From Holophagales bacterium (GTDB lineage Bacteria; Acidobacteriota; Thermoanaerobaculia; Multivoradales; JAGPDF01): 64,000 bases of DNA. The notes under the pieces are model-generated. The model was not told the DNA's origin and did not search any database. It was given only the letters and a program-made list of their open reading frames with translations. This document shows positions 47,797 to 57,564 of the stretch, piece by piece. Every line of letters begins with the position of its first letter. Position 1 is the stretch's first letter. Location: contig CP064972.1 in NCBI GenBank assembly GCA_016699405.1, forward strand, positions 3,379,501 through 3,443,500, given 5' to 3'. A program made the position numbers and the translations under genes.

Positions 47797-49812
47797 TCAG
47801 ACGTCGCCCGTCCAGCGCTCGACCTCGATCCGCGCGTCGTTGAAGCAGGCGCCGCCGCCGACATCGGCGAGGGTGTCCGGCGCGAGGGCATTCGCCGTCG
47901 CGCCGTTGCGCGTGTGGCGTGACCAGAGGCCCTTCTCGAGAAGCGCCACGCCGGGACGGAGCGCCACGTTCACCTTCGCCACCGTGACCACCTCGCCGAG
48001 CCGATTGAAGGCGCGAACCAGGTCGCCGTCGGCGATCGCTCGGGCTTTCGCGTCGTCGGGCGCGAGCTCGAGCGGCGCGAGCCCCGAGGTCAGGTAGCCG
48101 AGCGACGAGCTGATCCGCCGCCCCGAGGCCGGCGAGATCAGGGCCAGCGGGGCGGTGGGCGTCGCGGGATCCGGCTGGTAGCCGTAGAGCCCCGACGGCG
48201 CTTCCCGGTCCATGGACTCCGGAACGAGGTGAATGCGTCGGTCCGGTGTGCGTGGGAAGACGTCGACGAATTGGACCAGTGCGGCACCGCTCGATGGCAG
48301 CGCGAGACCGGTCGCCGCGATCTCGCGGGCGATCCGGTCACCGTCCTGGCCGCCGAGCAGCGAGGCCACGACCTCCGCCTCGCTCGTCGGGTCTCCCGGT
48401 CGCACGAGATCGAGGCGTTCGAGCAGGGCGAGAAACACGGAGGCATTCGACCGCGCCTCGCCGACCGGCGGGAGGATCGGCGCACTGTGTTGCAGCGCAT
48501 AGGCGCCGTAGCCGCGCGAGAGCTCTTCGTGCTCCACGAAGGTGGTCGCCGGGAGCACCACGTCGGCCCACCGGGCCGTGTCGGTGAGCACCTGGTCGAA
48601 AACGACAGTGAAGAGGTCTTCGCGCCCGAGGCCGCGGCGCATCCGCTCCTGGTTCGGGCTGGTGGCGAGCGCGTTCGAGTTGTAGACGAAGAGAAGCTCG
48701 ATGGGTGGATCGGTCCACTCCTCGAGCGCCTGCCCGAGGAGATTCATGTTGACGACACGGGTCGCGGACGGGGGCTCGGCGATCGCCGCGTCGACGTCGA
48801 GGCTCCAGGCACCCGAGTTGCTCATCGTGTAGCCGCCGCCGCGCACGCCGAACTTTCCGCCGACGGCTGGCAGAGCGAGGATCGCCGCGATGGCCGAGGC
48901 CCCGTTCCGATTGCGCTCCGGGCCCCAGCCGCAGCGGATCAGCGTCGGCTGGACCTCGGCGAAGAGGCGTGCGAAGCGCGCGAGGGTCTCAGCCGGCACT
49001 CGGGCAACCTCGGCAGCACGTTCGAGCGGCCAGGCGCTTGCCCGCTCCCGCAAGAGCTCCCAGCCGGAAGTATGCCGTTCGAGGAAGTCGCGATCGGCTC
49101 GGCCGTTCACGAAGAGCCAGTCGAGGATCGAGAGCGCCACCGGCAGGTCGGTGCCTGGCCAGAGGGCGAGGTGGAGATCGGCTTGGGCGGCGAGCGGCGT
49201 TCGCCGGGGGTCGAGGACGACCAGTTGGGCTCCATTGCGACGCGCCGCTGCGATCTGCGGCACCAGGTGGATGCCCGCGGCATGCGGGTTCGTGCCCCAG
49301 ACGACGATCAGCCGCGCGTGGGGTACGTCGGTCAGGGCGACACCGGGCATCTTGCCGTAGAGCCCGTCGGCCGCCGCGGCGGTACCTGCGGCGCAGACCG
49401 TCCGGGCAAGGCGGGAGGCTCCAAGGCGGCGGAAGAGTCGCGCGTCGAGCGTGTTCTGGGTCAGGTAGCCGTTGGATCCTCCGTAGGAGTAGGGGAGGAT
49501 CGCCTCGCCGCCCGAACGGTCGCGCGTGCGAGCGAGGGTCGTGGCGACGAGGTCGAGCGCCTCGTCCCAACCGATCGGCTCGAATGCCGCACGGCCCTTC
49601 GGGCCGCAACGCCGCAGCGGGCGATGCAGGCGCTCGACCGAGTGGACGTGATCGGCGTAGCGCTTGACCTTCGAGCAGATGAACCCGGCGGTGTAGGGGT
49701 TGCGCTCGGAGCCCGCGACGGCGACGAGCCGGTCGTTGTCGACCGTCGCGATCAGGCTGCAGGCATCGGGGCAGTCGAGCGGACAGGCGGTGGCGATCTG
49801 GCGCATCGGCAT
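47797..49812 (-). CDS. Molybdopterin-dependent oxidoreductase (DMSO reductase family)
   Basis: 671 residues from the ATG at 49812; the next ATG (49806) is an alternative. The [4Fe-4S] ligands are C10, C14, C18 and C46 (C-x3-C-x3-C-x27-C). The molybdopterin-binding segments VVWGTNPHAAG and VVLDPRRTPLAAQADLHLALWPGTD are present. No TAT signal precedes the cluster, so it is cytoplasmic. The branch is that of the assimilatory, stand-alone oxidoreductases often annotated as formate dehydrogenase or acetylene hydratase-like; the substrate is not decided by sequence. It starts 13 bases after the stop of the SDR gene and is likely cotranscribed with it. Confidence 0.93.
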   Translation of the reverse strand: MPMRQIATACPLDCPDACSLIATVDNDRLVAVAGSERNPYTAGFICSKVKRYADHVHSVERLHRPLRRCGPKGRAAFEPIGWDEALDLVATTLARTRDRSGGEAILPYSYGGSNGYLTQNTLDARLFRRLGASRLARTVCAAGTAAAADGLYGKMPGVALTDVPHARLIVVWGTNPHAAGIHLVPQIAAARRNGAQLVVLDPRRTPLAAQADLHLALWPGTDLPVALSILDWLFVNGRADRDFLERHTSGWELLRERASAWPLERAAEVARVPAETLARFARLFAEVQPTLIRCGWGPERNRNGASAIAAILALPAVGGKFGVRGGGYTMSNSGAWSLDVDAAIAEPPSATRVVNMNLLGQALEEWTDPPIELLFVYNSNALATSPNQERMRRGLGREDLFTVVFDQVLTDTARWADVVLPATTFVEHEELSRGYGAYALQHSAPILPPVGEARSNASVFLALLERLDLVRPGDPTSEAEVVASLLGGQDGDRIAREIAATGLALPSSGAALVQFVDVFPRTPDRRIHLVPESMDREAPSGLYGYQPDPATPTAPLALISPASGRRISSSLGYLTSGLAPLELAPDDAKARAIADGDLVRAFNRLGEVVTVAKVNVALRPGVALLEKGLWSRHTRNGATANALAPDTLADVGGGACFNDARIEVERWTGDV

Positions 49813-49825
49813 CGGGCCCCGCGGG

Positions 49826-50647
49826 TCAGTCGACGAAGAAGTCCGGGTAGAGCGGTTGCCCCGGAGCGACGGCATAGCCGGAAAGGTCGACCACGCCTTC
49901 GTCGCGCAGCACCTCCTCGTCGAGGAAGAAGTTCCCGGTGCACTCCCGGCTTGGCCGGACCAGGATCGCGTGGGCGGCGTCGGCGACGATCTCCGGCTTG
50001 CGGCACTGCTCGAGTCGCACCCCGCCGCCGAGCATGGCCAGGGCGGCGGTGGCGATCGCGGTGCGCGGCCACAGGGCGTTGACCGCGACGCCTTGCTCGC
50101 GCAGCTCCTCCGCCATCCCGAGCACGCACATCGACATGCCGTACTTGGCCATCGTGTAGGCCACGTGATTCTTGAACCAGCGCGGCCGCATCGAAAGCGG
50201 TGGCGACAGGTTGAGAACGTGCGGGTTGCCCGCCTTCAACAGGTGCGGCAGGCAGCTCTGGGTCGTCAGATAGGTCGCACGGACGTTGACCCCGAACATC
50301 AGATCGAAGCGCTTCATCGGCGTCTCGAGCGTCCCGGCAAGGAAGATCGCACTGGCGTTGTTGACGACGATGTCGATGTCGCCGAAAGCCTCGACCGTGC
50401 GTTCGACAGCCGATCGGACCTGTCCCTCGTCGCGGACGTCGGTGGGGATCGGCAGGGCGCGCCCGCCGGCCGCTTCGACCTCCGCGGCCGCACTGTAGAC
50501 GGTGCCGGGAAGTCGAGGATCGGGCTCGGCCGTCTTGGCCAGCAGCGCCACCCGGGCGCCATCGCGCGCTGCCCGGAGCGCGATCGCAAGCCCGATCCCG
50601 CGGCTGCCTCCGGTCACTACCATCACCTTGCCCGCCAGCGTGGTCAT
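49826..50647 (-). CDS. Short-chain dehydrogenase/reductase (HSDL2-like)
   Basis: 273 residues. TGGSRGIG at 12-19 binds NAD(P); NNAS at 96-99; catalytic S148, Y164 and K168 (YTMAK) are all intact. The sequence around NALWPRTAIATAA and the C-terminal SGYAVAPGQPLYPDFFVD resembles the HSDL2-type SDRs, which act on fatty-acid or sterol-like substrates. The molybdoenzyme gene follows immediately. A TAAGAT-like -10 lies in the 138-base gap shared with divergent lhr. Confidence 0.93.
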   Translation of the reverse strand: MTTLAGKVMVVTGGSRGIGLAIALRAARDGARVALLAKTAEPDPRLPGTVYSAAAEVEAAGGRALPIPTDVRDEGQVRSAVERTVEAFGDIDIVVNNASAIFLAGTLETPMKRFDLMFGVNVRATYLTTQSCLPHLLKAGNPHVLNLSPPLSMRPRWFKNHVAYTMAKYGMSMCVLGMAEELREQGVAVNALWPRTAIATAALAMLGGGVRLEQCRKPEIVADAAHAILVRPSRECTGNFFLDEEVLRDEGVVDLSGYAVAPGQPLYPDFFVD

Positions 50648-50786
50648 CGCCTCCGCCCTCCATCTCGTGTCGCAACCGGCGCGTTCGGCGCATCTTAGCG
50701 TCGTCGCCGGCCCCCGGGACGAGGCGGGGGAGGAGCGAAAGCGATAGATTGATTCGCGGCGCTCCCTCCCAGCGACCGGTGCCTTC

Positions 50787-53700
50787 GTGAGTCTTCAGCT
50801 CTTCGATCCTCTCGTCCGCGACTGGTTTCGCGAGCGACTCGGCGATCCGACCGAGGTGCAGCGGCTAGCCTGGCCTGAGATCGCCGCCGGTCGTCACCTG
50901 CTGATCACCGCCCCGACCGGCACCGGCAAGACGCTCGCGGCGACGCTCTGGGCGATCGACCGGCTGGCCACCGGCGCCTGGGAGCCGGGTCGGTTGCGGG
51001 TGCTCTACGTCTCGCCGCTCAAGGCGCTCAACCACGACGTCGAACGGAACCTGACGCGCCCGCTCGTCGAGCTCGAAGCGCGGTTCCGCGCCGCTGGTAG
51101 GCCGTGGCCCGGCCTGCGTGTCGCCGTCCGGACCGGCGACACGCCCGCTGCGGAGCGCCAGAGGCTGGTGCGTCATCCCCCGGAGATCCTCATCACCACA
51201 CCGGAGAGCCTCAACCTGCTCCTCGGGTCGAGAGGGGGACGGGCGATCTTCCCGTCGCTGGCGACGGTCATCCTCGACGAGATCCACGCCGTCGCCGGAA
51301 GCCGCCGCGGGACCCACCTCGCGACGGCGATCGAGCGCCTGGTGCCGCTCGCCGGCGAGTTTCAGCGCCTGGCACTCTCGGCGACCGTTCGCCCGCTCCG
51401 ACGAGTGGCGGAGCTCGTCGGCGGATTCGAACGCGCCGGGGAGGGCGAATCGTCGGTCTACCGCCGTCGGGAGGTGCGGATCCTCGAGGTCGGGGGCGAG
51501 AAGCGCTACGAGCTCGAGGTGCGTTCACTTTTCGGGGACGAAGAGCCCGACCTCGAGAGCCTCTGGCCGCGACTGGCCGAGGACCTGCGGCTCGAGGTCG
51601 GTCGGCATCGGTCGACGCTCCTCTTCACCAACAGCCGGCGGCATGCGGAGCGCCTGACACGGGCGATCAACGAAGCGGCAGGAGCCGAGCTGGCGACGTC
51701 CCACCACGGCTCGCTGTCGCGCGAGATCCGCAGCGAGGTCGAGCGTCGTTTGAAGGAGGGGAGGCTCCCGGCGCTCGTGGCGACGAGCTCGCTCGAGCTG
51801 GGGATCGACGTCGGCGACCTCGAGGCGGTGGTCCTGGTCCAGACGCCGCGCTCCCTGGCTTCGGCGATCCAGCGGATCGGCCGGGCCGGCCACGGGGTCG
51901 GCGCTCCCAGCCGCGGGATCTTCTACCCGCTGCACGGCCGCGACCTGCTCGAGGCGGCGGTGGCGACGCGCGCCGTGCTCGACCAGCGCGTCGAGCCGCT
52001 GGTGCCGGTCAACGCTCCCCTCGACGTCCTGGCCCAGGTCCTGCTCTCGATGCTCGCCGTCGAGAGCTGGGAGCTCGCCGAGCTCTACGCCCAGATCCGC
52101 ACCGCGGCACCCTACCGGGATCTCGCCCGCCGCACCTTCGACCGGGTGATCGAGATGCTTGCCGGCCGCTTCGCCGATGCCCGGATCGCCGAGCTGGCGC
52201 CGCGCATCGTCGTCGATGCCCTGACCGGTCGGGCGGCCGCTCGTCCGGGAGCGGCGCGATTGGTGGCGCAGGCCGGCGGGACGATTCCGGACCGGGGCTA
52301 CTTCACGCTGCGGGTCGACGGCTCGTTGGCCCGCCTCGGCGAGCTCGACGAGGAGTTCGTCTGGGAACGGAAGGTCGGCGACTGCTTCGTCCTCGGGGCG
52401 CAGGCCTGGAGGATCCGCCAGATCACCCACAACGACGTGCTGGTCACGCCGGCGCCACGCTCGGCCGCGGCGATCGCGCCGTTCTGGCGAGCCGACGCGC
52501 GCGACCGCGACTTCACCTTCAGCGAGGCGCGCCTCGAGCTGCTCGCCGAGGCGGCAGGGCGCCTCGACGATCCGTCCTGGCCGGAGCAATTGCAGCGCGA
52601 GCGCGCGCTGACGCCGTCCGCCGCCGCGGCGCTGATCCGCACGCTGCGACTGCAGCGGGCTGCCACCGGCGAGCTGCCGCACCGTCGACGTCTGGTGATC
52701 GAGCGCTGCGACGACGTCGCCGGGCGCTCGGCCGAGGCGCGCGAGCGGGTGTTTCTGCACACTGGATGGGGAGGGCGGGTCAATCGGCCGTTCGCGCTGG
52801 CTCTGGAGGCCTTGTGGGGCGAGGTCGAATCGGGGCCGCTCGAGGTCGCGCTCGACGACGATTGCGTGCTGCTGACGGTGCCGGCGGGCGCGGACGTGGT
52901 ACGGCTCCTCTCCCGGCTCGCGCCCGAGCGGATCGAAGAGCTCCTGCGGCAGGCGCTCGACCGGAGCGGTTTCTTCGGGGCGCGGTTTCGCGAGTGCGCC
53001 GGCCGGGCACTCCTCCTGCCGCGCGCTGGCTACGGATCGCGCACGCCGCTCTGGCTGTCGCGCCAGCGTGCGAAGCAGCTCCTTGCCGCCGTGTCGCGCT
53101 TCGGCGACTTTCCGCTCGTCCTCGAAACCTGGCGCACCTGCCTCGAAGAGGAGTTCGACCTCGAGTCGTTGCAGCTTCTGCTCGGCGACTTTGCGGCGGG
53201 TCGTCTCGCCGTCGTCGAGACGCGGACGGCCAAGCCCTCACCCTTCGCTTCGGGCCTTCTCTGGCGACAGACGAACGAGTTGATGTACGAGGACGACGTG
53301 CCCTTGCCGGGCTCCGGCGGACGCTCGATCTCCGCCAACCTGCTGCGTGAGGTGGTGTTCTCGCCGGCAGCCCGACCCCGGCTGTCCGAGGCGTTGCTCG
53401 GCGAGGTCCGAGCGAAGAGCCTCCGCCTCGCGCCGGGCTATGCCCCGACGAGCGCGGAAGAGCTTCACTTCTGGGTCCAGGAGCGGCTGATGGTGCCGCT
53501 CGACGAGTGGGACGAGCTGCTCGCAGCAATCGAGCGAGATGCCGGCGAGCCGGTGGCGCCGTGGCTCGTCGCCCTTGGCGGGCGACTGCTGTGCGTTCGG
53601 TTGCCGGGAGCCTCCATCCGCAGCGTGGTGGCGCTCGAACGCCTGAGCCGCGTCACGATGGCGGTGGAGGATCGCGACGAGCTGCGAGTCGAGCTCCTGA

Positions 53701-55208
53701 ACGGAGCCGGGCGAATCGCGCCGACGCCCGAGGGATCGGGCGTTGCACTCGCTGAGCTGCTCGAAGAGTGGTTGCGGCCAGTGGGACCCGTCTCTCGCGA
53801 GCGGCTGGCAGAGCTCTTCGGAGGTCGCTCCGAACGCTTGGACGAGGCGATCGACGAGCTGCTGGCAGCGAGCCGGCTCGTCCAGGGTGCCTTCCGCGAG
53901 AACACCGATTGCGACGAGGTCTGTCACCCTGATCGGCTCGAGATCCTCCTGCGATGGAAGCGAGCCGAATCGCGCTCGAGTCTCGAGGCTCGGCCCGCGG
54001 CCGATCTGCCGCCCTTCCTCGCCCTTCATCAGGGCCTCGTCGGCAGGGGGGAAGGGATGGACGGGCTCGAACGACGGATCGAGCAGTTGCTCGGCTTCCC
54101 GGCGCCCGCCGCGGCGTGGGAGACCGAGATCCTGCCGGCCAGGCTGTCGCCCTACTTCCCTTCCTGGCTCGACAGCGCGATGCAACAGAGCGACCTCCTT
54201 TGGGTGGGATGCGAGCGTTCGCGTCTCGCTTTCGCCTTTCCCGAGGACCTCCGCCTTCTGCACCGGGGCGAGCGCCGGCGAGAGGATGTCGAGTCGCCGC
54301 TTCTTCCGCCTCCGGGGGCTCGCGCAGACACCGCCGAGATCGCCCGGCGGGCGGGGACCGACGTGGCGTCGGCTGCCGCGGCGCTGTGGGAGCTCGCGTG
54401 GCAGGGCGCGGTGGCCAACGACACCTACCTCGCGGTGCGGCGCGGACTGGCGAGCGACTTCGAGCCGCCGCGCGAGCTCGATCGCGGTCGCCTGTCGGCG
54501 TCGCGTGCGGCGGCCGGGCGCTTCCGCTCGGCCGCGCGACCGTTCCCGGGTCACTGGCTCCGGGTCCCGTGGCCCGACGAGCTCGGGGAGGACCCGATCG
54601 CCGCAGACGCCCTCGACCGTGAGCGGGCACGTCTGCTGCTGCATCGATACGGTGTCGTCTTCCGCGAGCTGCTGGCGCAGGAGCTTCCGGCGTTCGAGTG
54701 GCGGCGGATTTCGCGGGCGTTGCGTCTCATGGAGCTTGGCGGCGAGATCCTGGCCGGACAGTTTTTCCTCGGCGTCCCTGGGCTGCAGTTCGCCTCCCGC
54801 GAGGCCTTCCGCCGCCTTCGCGAGGAATTCGTCAGCGACACGGTCTACTGGCTCGCGGCCACCGACCCGGCGTCGCTCTGCGGCCTCGAAATCGCCGGTC
54901 TCAAGGAGACCCTGCCGCGTCGCGAGCGGGGAAGTCACCTGGTCTTTCTCGGTCGTGACCTCGTTCTGATCTCACGTCGCAGCGGACGCGAGCTGACGGT
55001 ACGCCTGGCGCCGGATCATCCGCGTCTCGACGAGCTCTGGGCGCCCTTTTCGGTGCGCCTCGCTCGCCATGCCGAGCCGGAGCGGGCGATCGACATCGAA
55101 CGCATCAACGACGAGCCCGCGGCCCGGTCGGCGTTCGCCGACCGCCTGGCGCGAGTCTTCAGCCTGACGCGGGAGGGCGACGCCATTCGCCTGCGGAAGA
55201 GTTACTAG
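50787..55208 (+). CDS. lhr: Lhr-type large helicase (DEAD/DEAH superfamily 2)
   Basis: 1473 residues starting at GTG. Walker A TAPTGTGKT is at 41-49, motif II DEIH near 164-167, motif III SAT (LALSATV) and motif VI QRIGRAGHG. The RecA pair, winged helix and the bacterial/archaeal Lhr core occupy the first about 850 residues, and the C-terminal half matches the extended Lhr-CTD seen in long Lhr proteins. Lhr enzymes unwind RNA-DNA hybrids and branched DNA and are linked to repair. Ordinary composition; no nuclease motif noticed. A TAGATT -10 candidate lies about 45 bases upstream. Confidence 0.95.
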   Translation: MSLQLFDPLVRDWFRERLGDPTEVQRLAWPEIAAGRHLLITAPTGTGKTLAATLWAIDRLATGAWEPGRLRVLYVSPLKALNHDVERNLTRPLVELEARFRAAGRPWPGLRVAVRTGDTPAAERQRLVRHPPEILITTPESLNLLLGSRGGRAIFPSLATVILDEIHAVAGSRRGTHLATAIERLVPLAGEFQRLALSATVRPLRRVAELVGGFERAGEGESSVYRRREVRILEVGGEKRYELEVRSLFGDEEPDLESLWPRLAEDLRLEVGRHRSTLLFTNSRRHAERLTRAINEAAGAELATSHHGSLSREIRSEVERRLKEGRLPALVATSSLELGIDVGDLEAVVLVQTPRSLASAIQRIGRAGHGVGAPSRGIFYPLHGRDLLEAAVATRAVLDQRVEPLVPVNAPLDVLAQVLLSMLAVESWELAELYAQIRTAAPYRDLARRTFDRVIEMLAGRFADARIAELAPRIVVDALTGRAAARPGAARLVAQAGGTIPDRGYFTLRVDGSLARLGELDEEFVWERKVGDCFVLGAQAWRIRQITHNDVLVTPAPRSAAAIAPFWRADARDRDFTFSEARLELLAEAAGRLDDPSWPEQLQRERALTPSAAAALIRTLRLQRAATGELPHRRRLVIERCDDVAGRSAEARERVFLHTGWGGRVNRPFALALEALWGEVESGPLEVALDDDCVLLTVPAGADVVRLLSRLAPERIEELLRQALDRSGFFGARFRECAGRALLLPRAGYGSRTPLWLSRQRAKQLLAAVSRFGDFPLVLETWRTCLEEEFDLESLQLLLGDFAAGRLAVVETRTAKPSPFASGLLWRQTNELMYEDDVPLPGSGGRSISANLLREVVFSPAARPRLSEALLGEVRAKSLRLAPGYAPTSAEELHFWVQERLMVPLDEWDELLAAIERDAGEPVAPWLVALGGRLLCVRLPGASIRSVVALERLSRVTMAVEDRDELRVELLNGAGRIAPTPEGSGVALAELLEEWLRPVGPVSRERLAELFGGRSERLDEAIDELLAASRLVQGAFRENTDCDEVCHPDRLEILLRWKRAESRSSLEARPAADLPPFLALHQGLVGRGEGMDGLERRIEQLLGFPAPAAAWETEILPARLSPYFPSWLDSAMQQSDLLWVGCERSRLAFAFPEDLRLLHRGERRREDVESPLLPPPGARADTAEIARRAGTDVASAAAALWELAWQGAVANDTYLAVRRGLASDFEPPRELDRGRLSASRAAAGRFRSAARPFPGHWLRVPWPDELGEDPIAADALDRERARLLLHRYGVVFRELLAQELPAFEWRRISRALRLMELGGEILAGQFFLGVPGLQFASREAFRRLREEFVSDTVYWLAATDPASLCGLEIAGLKETLPRRERGSHLVFLGRDLVLISRRSGRELTVRLAPDHPRLDELWAPFSVRLARHAEPERAIDIERINDEPAARSAFADRLARVFSLTREGDAIRLRKSY

Positions 55209-55227
55209 CGAGCGGGTCGACCGCTGC

Positions 55228-55233
55228 TATTCT
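55228..55233 (+). promoter_or_regulatory. Putative -10 element of the small OM protein gene (TATTCT) with adjacent stem-loop
   Basis: TATTCT is followed 1 base later by a 6-bp stem (55235-55240 with 55244-55249, 3-base loop), the same order of elements seen at secA and the OsmC-like gene. The ATG is 43 bases downstream. Confidence 0.35.
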
Positions 55234-55276
55234 GCCCGGCGTGGCCGGGGCGTGCCCCCGAACGGAGGATCGGACC

Positions 55277-55810
55277 ATGAGAATCGTGCGAATCGCCCTG
55301 CTCGTCGCCTTCGCGCTGGCGCTGACCGTCACCGCCGGACCGGCCCAGGCCGGCGAGCACCGGCTGGGCTTCGGGTTCCACTACTGGAAGACGCTCGATC
55401 AGTTGAAGGACCAGGGCGTCTCGAACGCGAGCGACATCGACGAAAGCGGGCTGTCGGAACTGTTCAGCTACCAGTACATTCCGCGCGGGATGCTCAAGAT
55501 CGAGGTGGACGTCGAGCATTTCAAGGACGGCTTCGGCGGAGCGACGGAGGCCGCCTATTCGCCCCAGGTCTTCCTGCTGGTCGGTCGCGGGATCTACGCC
55601 GGCGTCGGCGTCGGCGCCACCTACTCGAAGGCCTTCGACAGTTCCTGGTCCGATCCCTACTATGCCGCGAAGGCCGGGATCGAGTGGCCGCTGCTGCCCC
55701 GGATGGACCTCGACCTCAACGCGAACTACCGCTTCGACGCGTGGAGCGAGCTCGAGAACGTCGACACCGGAACCCTGACCTTCGGTGCCGTGCTGAGGAT
55801 CGCTCTGTGA
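55277..55810 (+). CDS. Small outer-membrane beta-barrel protein
   Basis: 177 residues with a signal peptide ending near AQA/GEH. The mature part has alternating patterns of an eight-stranded barrel (HRLGFGFHYWKTL, GVGVGATYSKAF, LDLNANYRF) and ends with strand-like LTFGAVLRIAL, a Leu terminus rather than Phe. OmpA/OmpX-like size. GGAGG precedes the ATG. The stop overlaps the GTG of the GH13 enzyme (GTGA), so the two are translationally coupled, which suggests a shared task such as anchoring or export of that enzyme; this is inference. Confidence 0.75.
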   Translation: MRIVRIALLVAFALALTVTAGPAQAGEHRLGFGFHYWKTLDQLKDQGVSNASDIDESGLSELFSYQYIPRGMLKIEVDVEHFKDGFGGATEAAYSPQVFLLVGRGIYAGVGVGATYSKAFDSSWSDPYYAAKAGIEWPLLPRMDLDLNANYRFDAWSELENVDTGTLTFGAVLRIAL

Positions 55811-57555
55811 AACCAAGGCGTTCCCCGCTCGGGCGGCGGGGGATGCTTCTCGCCGCCCTCCTGACGCTCCTCGCCGTGCCCGCTGGGGCCGAGACGCCGT
55901 ATTTCCGCACGGTTCTCCCGCTTCCCGACGGCAGCTGGCAGATCACGTTCGGGGGGCTCGACTCCTGGTCCGCGCCGACAGCGGAGCTCTGGGTCGATGG
56001 GACGAGGGTGGAGGTCGGCAGCGAGAAGGTCGCGAGTGAGTCGCGACGGCGGATGCCTGCTCCGCCGGAAGGGGCGAGGCGGCTCGAGCTGCGAGTGCGA
56101 GGCCAGCGGGTCGCCGCGCTCGATCTCGAGCCCCTCGACGAGACGCATTCCGCCATGGCGAGCTGGACGATCTACCAGGTCATGCTCGAGATGTTCGCCA
56201 ACGGCGACGCCGGCAACGACGGACAGATCCGGGGCTGGCGGCATCCGAGATACGCCGGCGGCGACTTGCAGGGGGTTCTCGATCGCGCCGACTACCTGCG
56301 CGACCTGGGGGTCACCGCCGTCTGGCTGAGCCCGGTCTTCCAGTCGCAGACGTCGCACGGCTATGACGTCCAGAACTACTATCGCATCGGCGACGCGGTG
56401 GGAGTGCCGGAAAATCCAGACGCCTCCCTGGCGCTCTTCCGCCGGTTGCGCGACGAGCTCGCGGCGCGCGGCATCCGCATCATTCTCGACATCCCGCTCA
56501 ACCACGCCAGCCGCGTCTACGATCGCGAGCACGGCGATCCGCTCGTCTTGCACCCGAAGGCGACCGGTGCCAAGCAGCCGGCCGAGAAGACCTGGGAGAG
56601 CTGGGGCGCCAGCTACCAGTACTGGAACTTCGACCACGCGGCGACGCGGGAGTTTCTCAAGCAGGCGGCGCTCTACTGGCTGCGCGACGAGAAGGTCGAT
56701 GGTCTGCGCCTCGACTACGTCCGCGGTGTGCCACACGACTTCTGGGCCGATCTGTACCGGGTGGCCAAGGAGGCGAAGAAGGGGGCGTTCCTCGTCGGCG
56801 AGTGCTGGGACGATGCGGCCGGCCCGGAGGCGAACGCCAAGGAGATCGCCTCGTATTACGCCGAAGTGGAGGGCCTTGGCCCGCAGTTCGACTCGCTGCT
56901 CGATTTCCCGCTGCAGTCGGTGCTCAACGACACCTTCGCCGGCCAGGGATCGCTCGCCGACACGGAAGCCTGGCTGCAACGGACGGCGGCGACCTACGGA
57001 CCGGGGGCCTTGCCGACCTACTTCCTGGACAATCACGACCTGGCGAGATTCGCCGACCGGGGCGGAGATCGGGCCCATCTGCTCGCCGCTCTCGGGTATC
57101 TCGTGTCGCTCGACGGCCCTGTGGTGCTGTTCTACGGAACCGAGACCGGTCTCGGAGGGGGCGATGCGAAGGAGGGCTTCACGGACAGCGGACGACTGCC
57201 GATGCCGTGGAGCACACTCGATCGCGAGCTCGTGGGGCAGACTTCGGCGATCCTCCAGGCGCGGATCGCTCACCCCGCCCTCTCGTCGGGGGTCCGGCTG
57301 CCGCTCCTGGTCGAGGATCGGGTCCTGGTGGTGGCGAAAAAGGATGGCGCCGAGACGCTGCTCGTCGGGGTGAATCTCGGCGAGGCCGGGCGCGAGGTCG
57401 TGTTGGAGGCGACCGCACTGCTGCCGGGGAACCGCGAGCTCCCACCGATCGTCGGCGCTGCCCCGGCGCACACCGACAGCGAAGGTCGGTTGACCTGGAC
57501 GCTTCCACCCCGGTCGACCTCGATCGTCGCGCTGGCCCCGCTCCCGCCGAGCTAG
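55807..57555 (+). CDS. Secreted GH13 alpha-amylase-family enzyme
   Basis: 582 residues from GTG overlapping the upstream stop. A signal peptide ends near AGA/ETP with no lipobox cysteine. Residues 30-115 form a CBM48-like N-terminal beta domain. Catalytic regions: D228/H233 (LDIPLNH), nucleophile D303 (GLRLD), acid/base E332 (GECW) and D411 (DNHD), all intact. It is the third GH13 enzyme in the window and the only one with the N-terminal domain, so its substrate range probably differs (branched or longer glucans). Confidence 0.92.
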   Translation: MKPRRSPLGRRGMLLAALLTLLAVPAGAETPYFRTVLPLPDGSWQITFGGLDSWSAPTAELWVDGTRVEVGSEKVASESRRRMPAPPEGARRLELRVRGQRVAALDLEPLDETHSAMASWTIYQVMLEMFANGDAGNDGQIRGWRHPRYAGGDLQGVLDRADYLRDLGVTAVWLSPVFQSQTSHGYDVQNYYRIGDAVGVPENPDASLALFRRLRDELAARGIRIILDIPLNHASRVYDREHGDPLVLHPKATGAKQPAEKTWESWGASYQYWNFDHAATREFLKQAALYWLRDEKVDGLRLDYVRGVPHDFWADLYRVAKEAKKGAFLVGECWDDAAGPEANAKEIASYYAEVEGLGPQFDSLLDFPLQSVLNDTFAGQGSLADTEAWLQRTAATYGPGALPTYFLDNHDLARFADRGGDRAHLLAALGYLVSLDGPVVLFYGTETGLGGGDAKEGFTDSGRLPMPWSTLDRELVGQTSAILQARIAHPALSSGVRLPLLVEDRVLVVAKKDGAETLLVGVNLGEAGREVVLEATALLPGNRELPPIVGAAPAHTDSEGRLTWTLPPRSTSIVALAPLPPS

Positions 57556-57558
57556 AAT
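57553..57558 (+). promoter_or_regulatory. -10 element (TAGAAT) overlapping the GH13 stop
   Basis: TAGAAT contains the TAG stop of the GH13 gene and matches the -10 consensus. Six bases later comes the 8-bp stem-loop 57565-57583. The same TAGAAT hexamer and stem-loop pair occurs at secA. Confidence 0.4.
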
Positions 57559-57564
57559 CCCGTC

